Assembly (NCBI GenBank): GCA_951230915.1
Contig: OX579637.1
Span: 21,018,001 to 21,082,000 of the forward strand
DNA: 64,000 bases
Reading direction: 5' to 3'
Source of the DNA: Antitrichia curtipendula
Taxonomy: Eukaryota; Streptophyta; Bryopsida; Hypnales; Leucodontaceae
The translations under genes and the position numbers were made by a program. Positions 36,701-49,500 of this stretch are shown piece by piece. The notes under the pieces are model-generated. The model had not been told where the DNA came from, did not search any database, and saw only the letters and a list, made by a program, of their open reading frames with translations. The stretch's first letter is position 1. The number at the start of each line of letters is the position of its first letter.

Positions 36701-39700
36701 TGTAAATAATTCCCACATGTAGAATCTATGTGGGGATTCCATTCTTGCCCGCAATATGCTAATTTTATTACGTGCATGAAATATTAAGAGGATCCGTCAT
36801 GCCCTGTAGTTTGGGGATCCAAATTGAAATGTCATGGAATTTGTTGGCCAATTGACTAGTTCCAAAAAAGTGTACAAGTTGTAAATAATTCCCACATGTA
36901 GAATCTTTGTGGGGATTCCATTCTTGCCGCAATATGCTAGTTTTATTACGTGCGTGAAATATTAAGAGGATCCGCCACGCCTTGTAGTTTGGGGATCCAA
37001 ATTCCAATGTCATGGAATTTGTTGGCCAATTGACTAGTTCCAAAAAAATGTACAAGTTGTAAATAATTCCCACATGTAGAATCTATGTGGGGATTCCATT
37101 CTTGCCGCAATACGCTAATTTTATTACGTGCATGAAATATTAAGAGGATCCGTCATGCCCTGTAGTTTGGGGATCCAAATTGAAATGTCATGGAATTTGT
37201 CGGCCAGTTGACTAGTTCCAAAAAAATGTACAAGTTGTAAATAATCCCCACATGTAGAATCTATGTGGGGATTCCATTCTTGCCGCAATACGCTAATTTT
37301 ATTACGTGCATGAAATATTAAGAGGATCCGTCATGCCCTGTAGTTTGGGGATCCAAATTGAAATGTCATGGAATTTGTTGGCCAATTGACTAGTTCCAAA
37401 AAAGTGTACAAGTTGTAAATAATTCCCACATGTAGAATCTTTGTGGGGATTCCATTCTTGCCGCAATATGCTAGTTTTATTACGTGCATGAAATATTAAG
37501 AGGATCCGTCATGCCCTGTAGTTTGGGGATCCAAATTGAAATGTCATGGAATTTGTTGGCCAATTGACTAGTTCCAAAAAAATGTACAAGTTGTAAATAA
37601 TCCCTACTTGTAGAATGCATGTAGGGATTCTATTCTTGCCGCAATATGCTAATTTTATTACGTGCATGAAATATTAAAAGGATCCGTCATGCCCTGTAGT
37701 TTGGGGATCCAAATTCGAATGTCATGGAATTTGTTGGCCAATTGACTAGTTCCAAAAAAATGTACAAGTTGTAAATAATTCCCACATGTAGAATCTATGT
37801 GGGGATTCCATTCTTGCCGCAATATGCTAATTTTATTACGTGCATGAAATATTAAGAGGATCCGTCATGCCCTGTAGTTTGGGGATCCAAATTGAAATGT
37901 CATGGAATTTGTTGGCCAATTGACTAGTTCAAAAAAATGTACAAGTTGTAAATAATCCCCACATGTAGAATCTATGTGGGGATTCCATTCTTGCCGCAAT
38001 ATGCTAATTTTATTACGTGCATGAAATATTAAATGATCCGCCATGCCTTGTAGTTTGGGGATCCAAATTCAAATGTCATCGAATTTGTTGGCCAATTGAC
38101 TAGTTCCAAAAAAATGTACAAGTTGTAAATAATCCCTACTTGTAGAATGCATGTAGGGATTCTATTCTTGCCGCAATATGCTAGTTTTATTACGTGCATG
38201 AAATATTAAAAGGATCCGTCATGCCCTGTAGTTTGGGGATCCAAATTGAAATGTCATGGAATTTGTTGGCCAATTGACTAGTTCCAAAAAAATGTACAAG
38301 TTGTAAATAATCCCTACTTGTAGAATGCATGTAGGGATTCTATTCTTGCCGCAATATGCTAATTTTATTACGTGCATGAAATATTAAAAGGATCCGTCAT
38401 GCCCTGTAGTTTGGGGATCCAAATTGAAATGTCATGGAATTTGTTGGCCAATTGACTAGTTCCAAAAAAATGTACAGGTTGTAAATAATTCCCACATGTA
38501 GAATCTATGTGGGGATTCCATTCTTGCCGCAATACGCTAATTTTATTACGTGCATGAAATATTAAGAGGATCCGTCATGCCCTGTAGTTTGGGGATCCAA
38601 ATTCAAATGTCATGGAATTTGTTGGCCAATTGACTAGTTCCAAAAAAATGTACAAGTTGTAAATAATCCCCACATGTAGAATCTATGTGGGGAATCCATT
38701 CTTGCCGCAATATGCTAATTTTATTAAGTGCGTGAAATATTAAATGATTCGCCATGCCTTGTAGTTTGGGGATCCAAATTCAAATGTCATCGAATTTGTT
38801 GGCCAATTGACTATATCAAAAAAATGTCCAAGTTGTAAATAATCCGTACTTGTAGAATGCATGTGGGGATTCTATTCTTGCCGCAATATGCTAATTTTAT
38901 TACGTGCATGAAATATTAAAAGGATCCGTCATGCCCTGTAGTTTGGGGATCCAAATTCGAATGTCATGGAATTTGTTGGCCAATTGACTAGTTCCAAAAA
39001 AGTGTACAAGTTGTAAATAATTCCCACATGTAGAATCTATGTGGGGATTCCATTCTTGCCGCAATACGCTAATTTTATTACGTGCATGAAATATTAAGAA
39101 GATCCGTCATGCCCTGTAGTTTGGGGATCCAAATTGAAATGTCATGGAATTTGTTGGCCAATTGACTAGTTCAAAAAAATGTACAAGTTGTAAATAATCC
39201 CCACATGTAGAATCTATGTGGTGATTCCATTCTTGCCGCAATATGCTAGTTTTATTACGTGCATGAAATATTAAGAGGATCCGTCATGCCCTGTAGTTTG
39301 GGGATCCAAATTGAAATGTCATGGAATTTGTTGGCCAATTGACTAGTTCAAAAAAATGTACAAGTTGTAAATAATTCCCACATGTAGAATCTATGTGGGG
39401 ATTCCATTCTTGCCGCAATACGCTAATTTTATTACGTGCATGAAATATTAAGAGGATCCGTCATGCCCTGTAGTTTGGGGATCCAAATTGAAATGTCATG
39501 GAATTTGTTGGCCATTTGACTAGTTCCATAAATAAGTACAAGTTGTAAATAATTCCCACATGTAGAATCTATGTCGGGATTCCATTCTTGCCGCAATACG
39601 CTAATTTTATTACGTGCATGAAATATTAAGAGGATCCGTCATGCTCTGTAGTTTGGGGATCCAAATTCGAATGTCATGGAATTTGTTGGCCAATTGACTA

Positions 39701-42700
39701 GTTCAAAAAAATGTACAAGTTGTAAATAATTCCCACATGTAGAATCTATGTGGGGATTCCATTCTTGCCGCAATACGCTAATTTTATTACGTGCATGAAA
39801 TATTAAGAGGATCCGTCATGCCCTGTAGTTTGGGGATCCAAATTCGAATGTCATGGAATTTGTTGGCCAATTGACTAGTTCAAAAAAATGTACAAGTTGT
39901 AAATAATTCCCACATGTAGAATCTATGTGGGGATTCCATTCTTGCCGCAATACGCTAATTTTATTACGTGCATGAAATATTAAGAGGATCTGTCATGCCC
40001 TGTAGTTTGGGGATCCAAATTCAAATGTCATGGAATTTGTTGGCCAATTGACTAGTTCCAAAAAAGTGTACAAGTTGTAAATAATCCCCACATGTAGAAT
40101 GTATGTGGGGATTCCATTCTTGCCGCAATATGCTAATTTTATTACGTGCGTGAAATAGTAAGTGGATCCGTCATGCCCTGTAGTTTGGGGATCCAAATTG
40201 AAATGTCATCGAATTTGTTGGCCAATTGACTATATCAAAAAAATGTCCAAGTTGTAAATAATCCGTACTTGTAGAATGCATGTGGGGATTCTATTCTTGC
40301 CGCAATATGCTAATTTTATTACGTGCATGAAATATTAAAAGGATCCGTCATGCCCTGTAGTTTGGGGATCCAAATTCGAATGTCATGGAATTTGTTGGCC
40401 AATTGACTAGTTCCAAAAAAGTGTACAAGTTGTAAATAATTCCCACATGTAGAATCTATGTGGGGATTCCATTCTTGCCGCAATACGCTAATTTTATTAC
40501 GTGCATGAAATATTAAGAAGATCCGTCATGCCCTGTAGTTTGGGGATCCAAATTGAAATGTCATGGAATTTGTTGGCCAATTGACTAGTTCAAAAAAATG
40601 TACAAGTTGTAAATAATCCCCACATGTAGAATCTATGTGGTGATTCCATTCTTGCCGCAATATGCTAGTTTTATTACGTGCATGAAATATTAAGAGGATC
40701 CGTCATGCCCTGTAGTTTGGGGATCCAAATTGAAATGTCATGGAATTTGTTGGCCAATTGACTAGTTCAAAAAAATGTACAAGTTGTAAATAATTCCCAC
40801 ATGTAGAATCTATGTGGGGATTCCATTCTTGCCGCAATACGCTAATTTTATTACGTGCATGAAATATTAAGAGGATCCGTCATGCCCTGTAGTTTGGGGA
40901 TCCAAATTGAAATGTCATGGAATTTGTTGGCCAATTGACTAGTTCCATAAAAAAGTACAAGTTGTAAATAATTCCCACATGTAGAATCTATGTCGGGATT
41001 CCATTCTTGCCGCAATACGCTAATTTTATTACGTGCATGAAATATTAAGAGGATCCGTCATGCTCTGTAGTTTGGGGATCCAAATTCGAATGTCATGGAA
41101 TTTGTTGGCCAATTGACTAGTTCAAAAAAATGTACAAGTTGTAAATAATTCCCACATGTAGAATCTATGTGGGGATTCCATTCTTGCCGCAATACGCTAA
41201 TTTTATTACGTGCATGAAATATTAAGAGGATCCGTCATGCCCTGTAGTTTGGGGATCCAAATTCGAATGTCATGGAATTTGTTGGCCAATTGACTAGTTC
41301 AAAAAAATGTACAAGTTGTAAATAATTCCCACATGTAGAATCTATGTGGGGATTCCATTCTTGCCGCAATACGCTAATTTTATTACGTGCATGAAATATT
41401 AAGAGGATCTGTCATGCCCTGTAGTTTGGGGATCCAAATTCAAATGTCATGGAATTTGTTGGCCAATTGACTAGTTCCAAAGAAATGTACAAGTTGTAAA
41501 TAATCCCCACATGTAGAATCTATGTGGGGATTCCATTCTTGCCGCAATATGCTAATTTTATTACGTGCGTGAAATATTAAGTGGATCCGTCATGCCCTGT
41601 AGTTTAGGGATCCAAATTCAAATGTCATCGAATTTGTTGGCCAATTGACTAGTTCAAAAAAGTGTACAAGTTGTAAATAATTCCCACATGTAGAATCTAT
41701 GTGGGGATTCCATTCTTGCCGCAATATGCTAGTTTTATTACGTGCGTGAAATATTAAATGATCCGCCATGCCTTGTAGTTTGGGGATCCAAATTCAAATG
41801 TCATCGAATTTGTTGGCCAATTGACTATATCAAAAAAATGTATAAGTTGTAAATAATCCCTACTTGTAGAATGCATGTGGGTATTCCATTCTTGCCGCAA
41901 TATGCTAATTTTATTACGTGCATTAAATATTAAATGATCCGCCATGCCTTGTAGTTTGGGGATCCAATTTCAAATGTCATCGAATTTGTTGGCCAATTGA
42001 CTAGTTCAAAAAAATGTACAAGTTGTAAATAATCCCCACATGTAGAATCTATGTGGGGATTCCATTCTTGCCGCAATATGCTAATTTTATTACGTGCATG
42101 AAATATTAAATGATCCGCCATGCCTTGTAGTTTGGGGATCCAAATTGAAATGTCATAGAAATTGTTGGCCAATTGACTAAATCAAAAAAATGTACAAGTT
42201 GTAAATAATCCGTACTTGTAGAATGCATGTGGGGATTCTATTCTTGCCGCAATATACTAATTTTATTACGTGCATGAAATATTAAAAGGATCCGTCATGC
42301 CCTGTAGTTTGGGGATCCAAATTCGAATGTCATGGAATTTGTTGGCCAATTGACTAGTTCCAAAAAAGTGTACAAGTTGTAAATAATTCCCACATGTAGA
42401 ATCTATGTGGGGATTCCATTCTTGCCGCAATATGCTAATTTTATTACGTGCATGAAATATTAAATGATCCGCCATGCCTTGTAGTTTGGGGATCCAAATT
42501 CGAATGTCATGGAATTTGTTGGCCAATTGACTAGTTCCAAAAAATGTACAAGTTGTAAATAATCCCCACATGTAGAATCTATGTGGGCATTCCATTCTTG
42601 CCGCAATATGCTAATTTTATTACGTGCATGAAATATTAAGAGGATCCGTCATGCCCTGTAGTTTGGGGATCCAAATTGAAATGTCATGGAATTTGTTGGC

Positions 42701-45700
42701 CAATTGACTAGTTCAAAAAAATGTACAAGTTGTAAATAATTCCCACATGTAGAATCTATGTGGGGATTCCATTCTTGCCGCAATACGCTAATTTTATTAC
42801 GTGCATGAAATATTAAGAGGATCCGTCATGCCCTGTAGTTTGGGGATCCAAATTGAAATGTCATGGAATTTGTTGGCCAATTGACTAGTTTAAAAAAATG
42901 TACAAGTTGTAAATAATCCCCACATGTAGAATCTATGTGGTGATTCCATTCTTGCCGCAATATGCTAGTTTTATTACGTGCGTGAAATATTAAGTGGATT
43001 CGTCATGCCCTGTAGTTTGGGGATCCAAATTGAAATGTTATGGAATTTGTTGGCGAGTTGACTAGTTCCATAAAAATGTACAAGTTGTAAATAATTCCCA
43101 CATGTAGAATCTATGTGGGGATTCCATTCTTGCCCGCAATATGCTAATTTTATTACGTGCATGAAATATTAAGAGGATCCGTCATGCCCTGTAGTTTGGG
43201 GATCCAAATTCAAATGTCATGGAATTTGTTGGCCAATTGACTAGTTCCAAAAAAGTGTACAAGTTGTAAATAATTCCCACATGTAGAATCTTTGTGGGGA
43301 TTCCATTCTTGCCGCAATATGCTAGTTTTATTACGTGCGTGAAATATTAAGAGGATCCGCCACGCCTTGTAGTTTGGGGATCCAAATTCCAATGTCATGG
43401 AATTTGTTGGCCAATTGACTAGTTCCAAAAAAATGTACAAGTTGTAAATAATTCCCACATGTAGAATCTATGTGGGGATTCCATTCTTGCCGCAATACGC
43501 TAATTTTATTACGTGCATGAAATATTAAGAGGATCCGTCATGCCCTGTAGTTTGGGGATCCAAATTGAAATGTCATGGAATTTGTCGGCCAGTTGACTAG
43601 TTCCAAAAAAATGTACAAGTTGTAAATAATCCCCACATGTAGAATCTATGTGGGGATTCCATTCTTGCCGCAATACGCTAATTTTATTACGTGCATGAAA
43701 TATTAAGAGGATCCGTCATGCCCTGTAGTTTGGGGATCCAAATTGAAATGTCATGGAATTTGTTGGCCAATTGACTAGTTCCAAAAAAGTGTACAAGTTG
43801 TAAATAATTCCCACATGTAGAATCTTTGTGGGGATTCCATTCTTGCCGCAATATGCTAGTTTTATTACGTGCATGAAATATTAAGAGGATCCGTCATGCC
43901 CTGTAGTTTGGGGATCCAAATTGAAATGTCATGGAATTTGTTGGCCAATTGACTAGTTCCAAAAAAATGTACAAGTTGTAAATAATCCCTACTTGTAGAA
44001 TGCATGTAGGGATTCTATTCTTGCCGCAATATGCTAATTTTATTACGTGCATGAAATATTAAAAGGATCCGTCATGCCCTGTAGTTTGGGGATCCAAATT
44101 CGAATGTCATGGAATTTGTTGGCCAATTGACTAGTTCCAAAAAAATGTACAAGTTGTAAATAATCCCCACATGTAGAATCCATGTGGGGATTCCATTCTT
44201 GCCGCAATATGCTAATTTTATTACGTGCATGAAATATTAAGAGGATCCGTCATGCCCTGTAGTTTGGGGATCCAAATTGAAATGTCATGGAATTTGTTGG
44301 CCAATTGACTAGTTCAAAAAAATGTACAAGTTGTAAATAATCCCCACATGTAGAATCTATGTGGGGATTCCATTCTTGCCGCAATATGCTAATTTTATTA
44401 CGTGCATGAAATATTAAATGATCCGCCATGCCTTGTAGTTTGGGGATCCAAATTCAAATGTCATCGAATTTGTTGGCCAATTGACTAGTTCCAAAAAAAT
44501 GTACAAGTTGTAAATAATCCCTACTTGTAGAATGCATGTAGGGATTCTATTCTTGCCGCAATATGCTAGTTTTATTACGTGCATGAAATATTAAAAGGAT
44601 CCGTCATGCCCTGTAGTTTGGGGATCCAAATTGAAATGTCATGGAATTTGTTGGCCAATTGACTAGTTCCAAAAAAATGTACAAGTTGTAAATAATCCCT
44701 ACTTGTAGAATGCATGTAGGGATTCTATTCTTGCCGCAATATGCTAATTTTATTACGTGCATGAAATATTAAAAGGATCCGTCATGCCCTGTAGTTTGGG
44801 GATCCAAATTGAAATGTCATGGAATTTGTTGGCCAATTGACTAGTTCCAAAAAAATGTACAGGTTGTAAATAATTCCCACATGTAGAATCTATGTGGGGA
44901 TTCCATTCTTGCCGCAATACGCTAATTTTATTACGTGCATGAAATATTAAGAGGATCCGTCATGCCCTGTAGTTTGGGGATCCAAATTCAAATGTCATGG
45001 AATTTGTTGGCCAATTGACTAGTTCCAAAAAAATGTACAAGTTGTAAATAATCCCCACATGTAGAATCTATGTGGGGAATCCATTCTTGCCGCAATATGC
45101 TAATTTTATTAAGTGCGTGAAATATTAAATGATTCGCCATGCCTTGTAGTTTGGGGATCCAAATTCAAATGTCATCGAATTTGTTGGCCAATTGACTATA
45201 TCAAAAAAATGTCCAAGTTGTAAATAATCCGTACTTGTAGAATGCATGTGGGGATTCTATTCTTGCCGCAATATGCTAATTTTATTACGTGCATGAAATA
45301 TTAAAAGGATCCGTCATGCCCTGTAGTTTGGGGATCCAAATTCGAATGTCATGGAATTTGTTGGCCAATTGACTAGTTCCAAAAAAGTGTACAAGTTGTA
45401 AATAATTCCCACATGTAGAATCTATGTGGGGATTCCATTCTTGCCGCAATACGCTAATTTTATTACGTGCATGAAATATTAAGAAGATCCGTCATGCCCT
45501 GTAGTTTGGGGATCCAAATTGAAATGTCATGGAATTTGTTGGCCAATTGACTAGTTCAAAAAAATGTACAAGTTGTAAATAATCCCCACATGTAGAATCT
45601 ATGTGGTGATTCCATTCTTGCCGCAATATGCTAGTTTTATTACGTGCATGAAATATTAAGAGGATCCGTCATGCCCTGTAGTTTGGGGATCCAAATTGAA

Positions 45701-46544
45701 ATGTCATGGAATTTGTTGGCCAATTGACTAGTTCAAAAAAATGTACAAGTTGTAAATAATTCCCACATGTAGAATCTATGTGGGGATTCCATTCTTGCCG
45801 CAATACGCTAATTTTATTACGTGCATGAAATATTAAGAGGATCCGTCATGCCCTGTAGTTTGGGGATCCAAATTGAAATGTCATGGAATTTGTTGGCCAT
45901 TTGACTAGTTCCATAAATAAGTACAAGTTGTAAATAATTCCCACATGTAGAATCTATGTCGGGATTCCATTCTTGCCGCAATACGCTAATTTTATTACGT
46001 GCATGAAATATTAAGAGGATCCGTCATGCTCTGTAGTTTGGGGATCCAAATTCGAATGTCATGGAATTTGTTGGCCAATTGACTAGTTCAAAAAAATGTA
46101 CAAGTTGTAAATAATTCCCACATGTAGAATCTATGTGGGGATTCCATTCTTGCCGCAATACGCTAATTTTATTACGTGCATGAAATATTAAGAGGATCCG
46201 TCATGCCCTGTAGTTTGGGGATCCAAATTCGAATGTCATGGAATTTGTTGGCCAATTGACTAGTTCAAAAAAATGTACAAGTTGTAAATAATTCCCACAT
46301 GTAGAATCTATGTGGGGATTCCATTCTTGCCGCAATACGCTAATTTTATTACGTGCATGAAATATTAAGAGGATCTGTCATGCCCTGTAGTTTGGGGATC
46401 CAAATTCAAATGTCATGGAATTTGTTGGCCAATTGACTAGTTCCAAAAAAGTGTACAAGTTGTAAATAATCCCCACATGTAGAATGTATGTGGGGATTCC
46501 ATTCTTGCCGCAATATGCTAATTTTATTACGTGCGTGAAATAGT
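33775..46544 (+). repeat. 36-monomer tandem duplication, 6,385 bp unit, two adjacent copies
   Basis: Copy A is about 33,775-40,159 and copy B about 40,160-46,544. The shift is exactly 6,385 bp at all points compared, so there is no net length difference. Visible differences are few: AAATTGAAATG near 36,825 against AAATTCAAATG near 43,210, and AATTCCCACATG with AATCTATG near 37,780 against AATCCCCACATG with AATCCATG near 44,165. The two copies abut directly. Within each copy the first ~1.25 kb (33.8-35.05 kb) and the last ~1.25 kb (38.8-40.0 kb) are themselves related at 4,966 bp. This is the largest unit in the window. Confidence 0.92.
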
Positions 46545-49500
46545 AAGTGGATCCGTCATGCCCTGTAGTTTGGGGATCCAAATTCAAATGTCATCGAATT
46601 TGTTGGCCAATTGACTAGTTCAAAAAAATGTACAAGTTGTAAATAATCCCCACATGTAGAATCTATGTGGGGATTCCATTCTTGCCGCAATATGCTAATT
46701 TTATTACGTGCATGAAATATTAAATGATCCGCCATGCCTTGTAGTTTGGGGATCCAAATTCAAATGTCATCGAATTTGTTGGCCAATTGACTATATCAAA
46801 AAAATGTACAAGTTGTAAATAATCCCTACTTGTAGAATGCATGTGGGTATTCCATTCTTGCCGCAATATGCTAATTTTATTACGTGCATGAAATATTAAA
46901 TGATCCGCCATGCCTTGTAGTTTGGGGATCCAAATTCAAATGTCATCGAATTTGTTGGCCAATTGACTAGTTCAAAAAAATGTACAAGTTGTAAATAATC
47001 CCCACATGTAGAATCTATGTGGGGATTCCATTCTTGCCGCAATATGCTAATTTTATTACGTGCATGAAATATTAAATGATCCGCCATGCCTTGTAGTTTG
47101 GGGATCCAAATTGAAATGTCATAGAAATTGTTGGCCAATTGACTAAATCAAAAAAATGTACAAGTTGTAAATAATCCGTACTTGTAGAATGCATGTGGGG
47201 ATTCTATTCTTGCCGCAATATGCTAATTTTATTACGTGCATGAAATATTAAAAGGATCCGTCATGCCCTGTAGTTTGGGGATCCAAATTCGAATGTCATG
47301 GAATTTGTTGGCCAATTGACTAGTTCCAAAAAAGTGTACAAGTTGTAAATAATTCCCACATGTAGAATCTATGTGGGGATTCCATTCTTGCCGCAATATG
47401 CTAGTTTTATTACGTGCGTGAAATATTAAGTGGATCCGTCATGCCCTGTAGTTTGGGGATCCAAATTGAAATGTTATGGAATTTGTTGGCCAATTGACTA
47501 GTTCCATAAAAAAGTACAAGTTGTAAATAATTCCCACATGTAGAATCTATGTGGGGATTCCATTCTTGCCGCAATACGCTAATTTTATTACGTGCATGAA
47601 ATATTAAGAGGATCTGTCATGCCCTGTAGTTTGGGGATCCAAATTGAAATGTCATGGAATTTGTTGGCCAATTGACTAGTTCCAAAGAAATGTACAAGTT
47701 GTAAATAATCCCCACATGTAGAATGTATGTGGGGATTCCATTCTTGCCGCAATATGCTAATTTTATTACGTGCGTGAAATATTAAGTGGATCCGTCATGC
47801 CCTGTAGTTTAGGGATCCAAATTCAAATGTCATCGAATTTGTTGGCCAATTGACTAGTTCAAAAAAGTGTACAAGTTGTAAATAATTCCCACATGTAGAA
47901 TCTATGTGGGGATTCCATTCTTGCCGCAATATGCTAGTTTTATTACGTGCGTGAAATATTAAATGATCCGCCATGCCTTGTAGTTTGGGGATCCAAATTC
48001 AAATGTCATCGAATTTGTTGGCCAATTGACTATATCAAAAAAATGTATAAGTTGTAAATAATCCCTACTTGTAGAATGCATGTGGGTATTCCATTCTTGC
48101 CGCAATATGCTAATTTTATTACGTGCATGAAATATTAAATGATCCGCCATGCCTTGTAGTTTGGGGATCCAATTTCAAATGTCATCGAATTTGTTGGCCA
48201 ATTGACTAGTTCAAAAAAATGTACAAGTTGTAAATAATCCCCACATGTAGAATCTATGTGGTGATTCCATTCTTGCCGCAATATGCTAATTTTATTAAGT
48301 GCGTGAAATATTAAGTGGATCCGTCATGCCCTGTAGTTTGGGGATCCAAATTCAAATGTTATGGAATTTGTTGGCCAATTGACTAGTTCCATAAAAAAGT
48401 ACAAGTTGTAAATAATTCCCACATGTAGAATCTATGTCGGGATTCCATTCTTGCCGCAATACGCTAATTTTATTACGTGCATGAAATATTAAGAGGATCC
48501 GTCATGCCCTGTAGTTTGGGGATCCAAATTCAAATGTCATCGAATTTGTTGGCCAATTGACTATATCAAAAAAATGTACAAGTTGTAAATAATCCGTACT
48601 TGTAGAATGCATGTGGGGATTCTATTCTTGCCGCAATATGCTAATTTTATTACGTGCATGAAATATTAAAAGGATCCGTCATGCCCTGTAGTTTGGGGAT
48701 CCAAATTCGAATGTCATGGAATTTGTTGGCCAATTGACTAGTTCCAAAAAAGTGTACAAGTTGTAAATAATTCCCACATGTAGAATCTATGTGGGGATTC
48801 CATTCTTGCCGCAATATGCTAGTTTTATTACGTGCGTGAAATATTAAGTGGATCCGTCATGCCCTGTAGTTTGGGGATCCAAATTGAAATGTTATGGAAT
48901 TTGTTGGCCAATTGACTAGTTCCAAAAAAATGTACAAGTTGTAAATAATCCCCACATGTAGAATCTATGTGGGGAATCCATTCTTGCCGCAATATGCTAA
49001 TTTTATTAAGTGCGTGAAATATTAAATGATTCGCCATGCCTTGTAGTTTGGGGATCCAAATTCAAATGTCATCGAATTTGTTGGCCAATTGACTATATCA
49101 AAAAAATGTCCAAGTTGTAAATAATCCGTACTTGTAGAATGCATGTGGGGATTCTATTCTTGCCGCAATATGCTAATTTTATTACGTGCATGAAATATTA
49201 AAAGGATCCGTCATGCCCTGTAGTTTGGGGATCCAAATTCGAATGTCATGGAATTTGTTGGCCAATTGACTAGTTCCAAAAAAGTGTACAAGTTGTAAAT
49301 AATTCCCACATGTAGAATCTATGTGGGGATTCCATTCTTGCCGCAATACGCTAATTTTATTACGTGCATGAAATATTAAGAAGATCCGTCATGCCCTGTA
49401 GTTTGGGGATCCAAATTGAAATGTCATGGAATTTGTTGGCCAATTGACTAGTTCAAAAAAATGTACAAGTTGTAAATAATCCCCACATGTAGAATCTATG

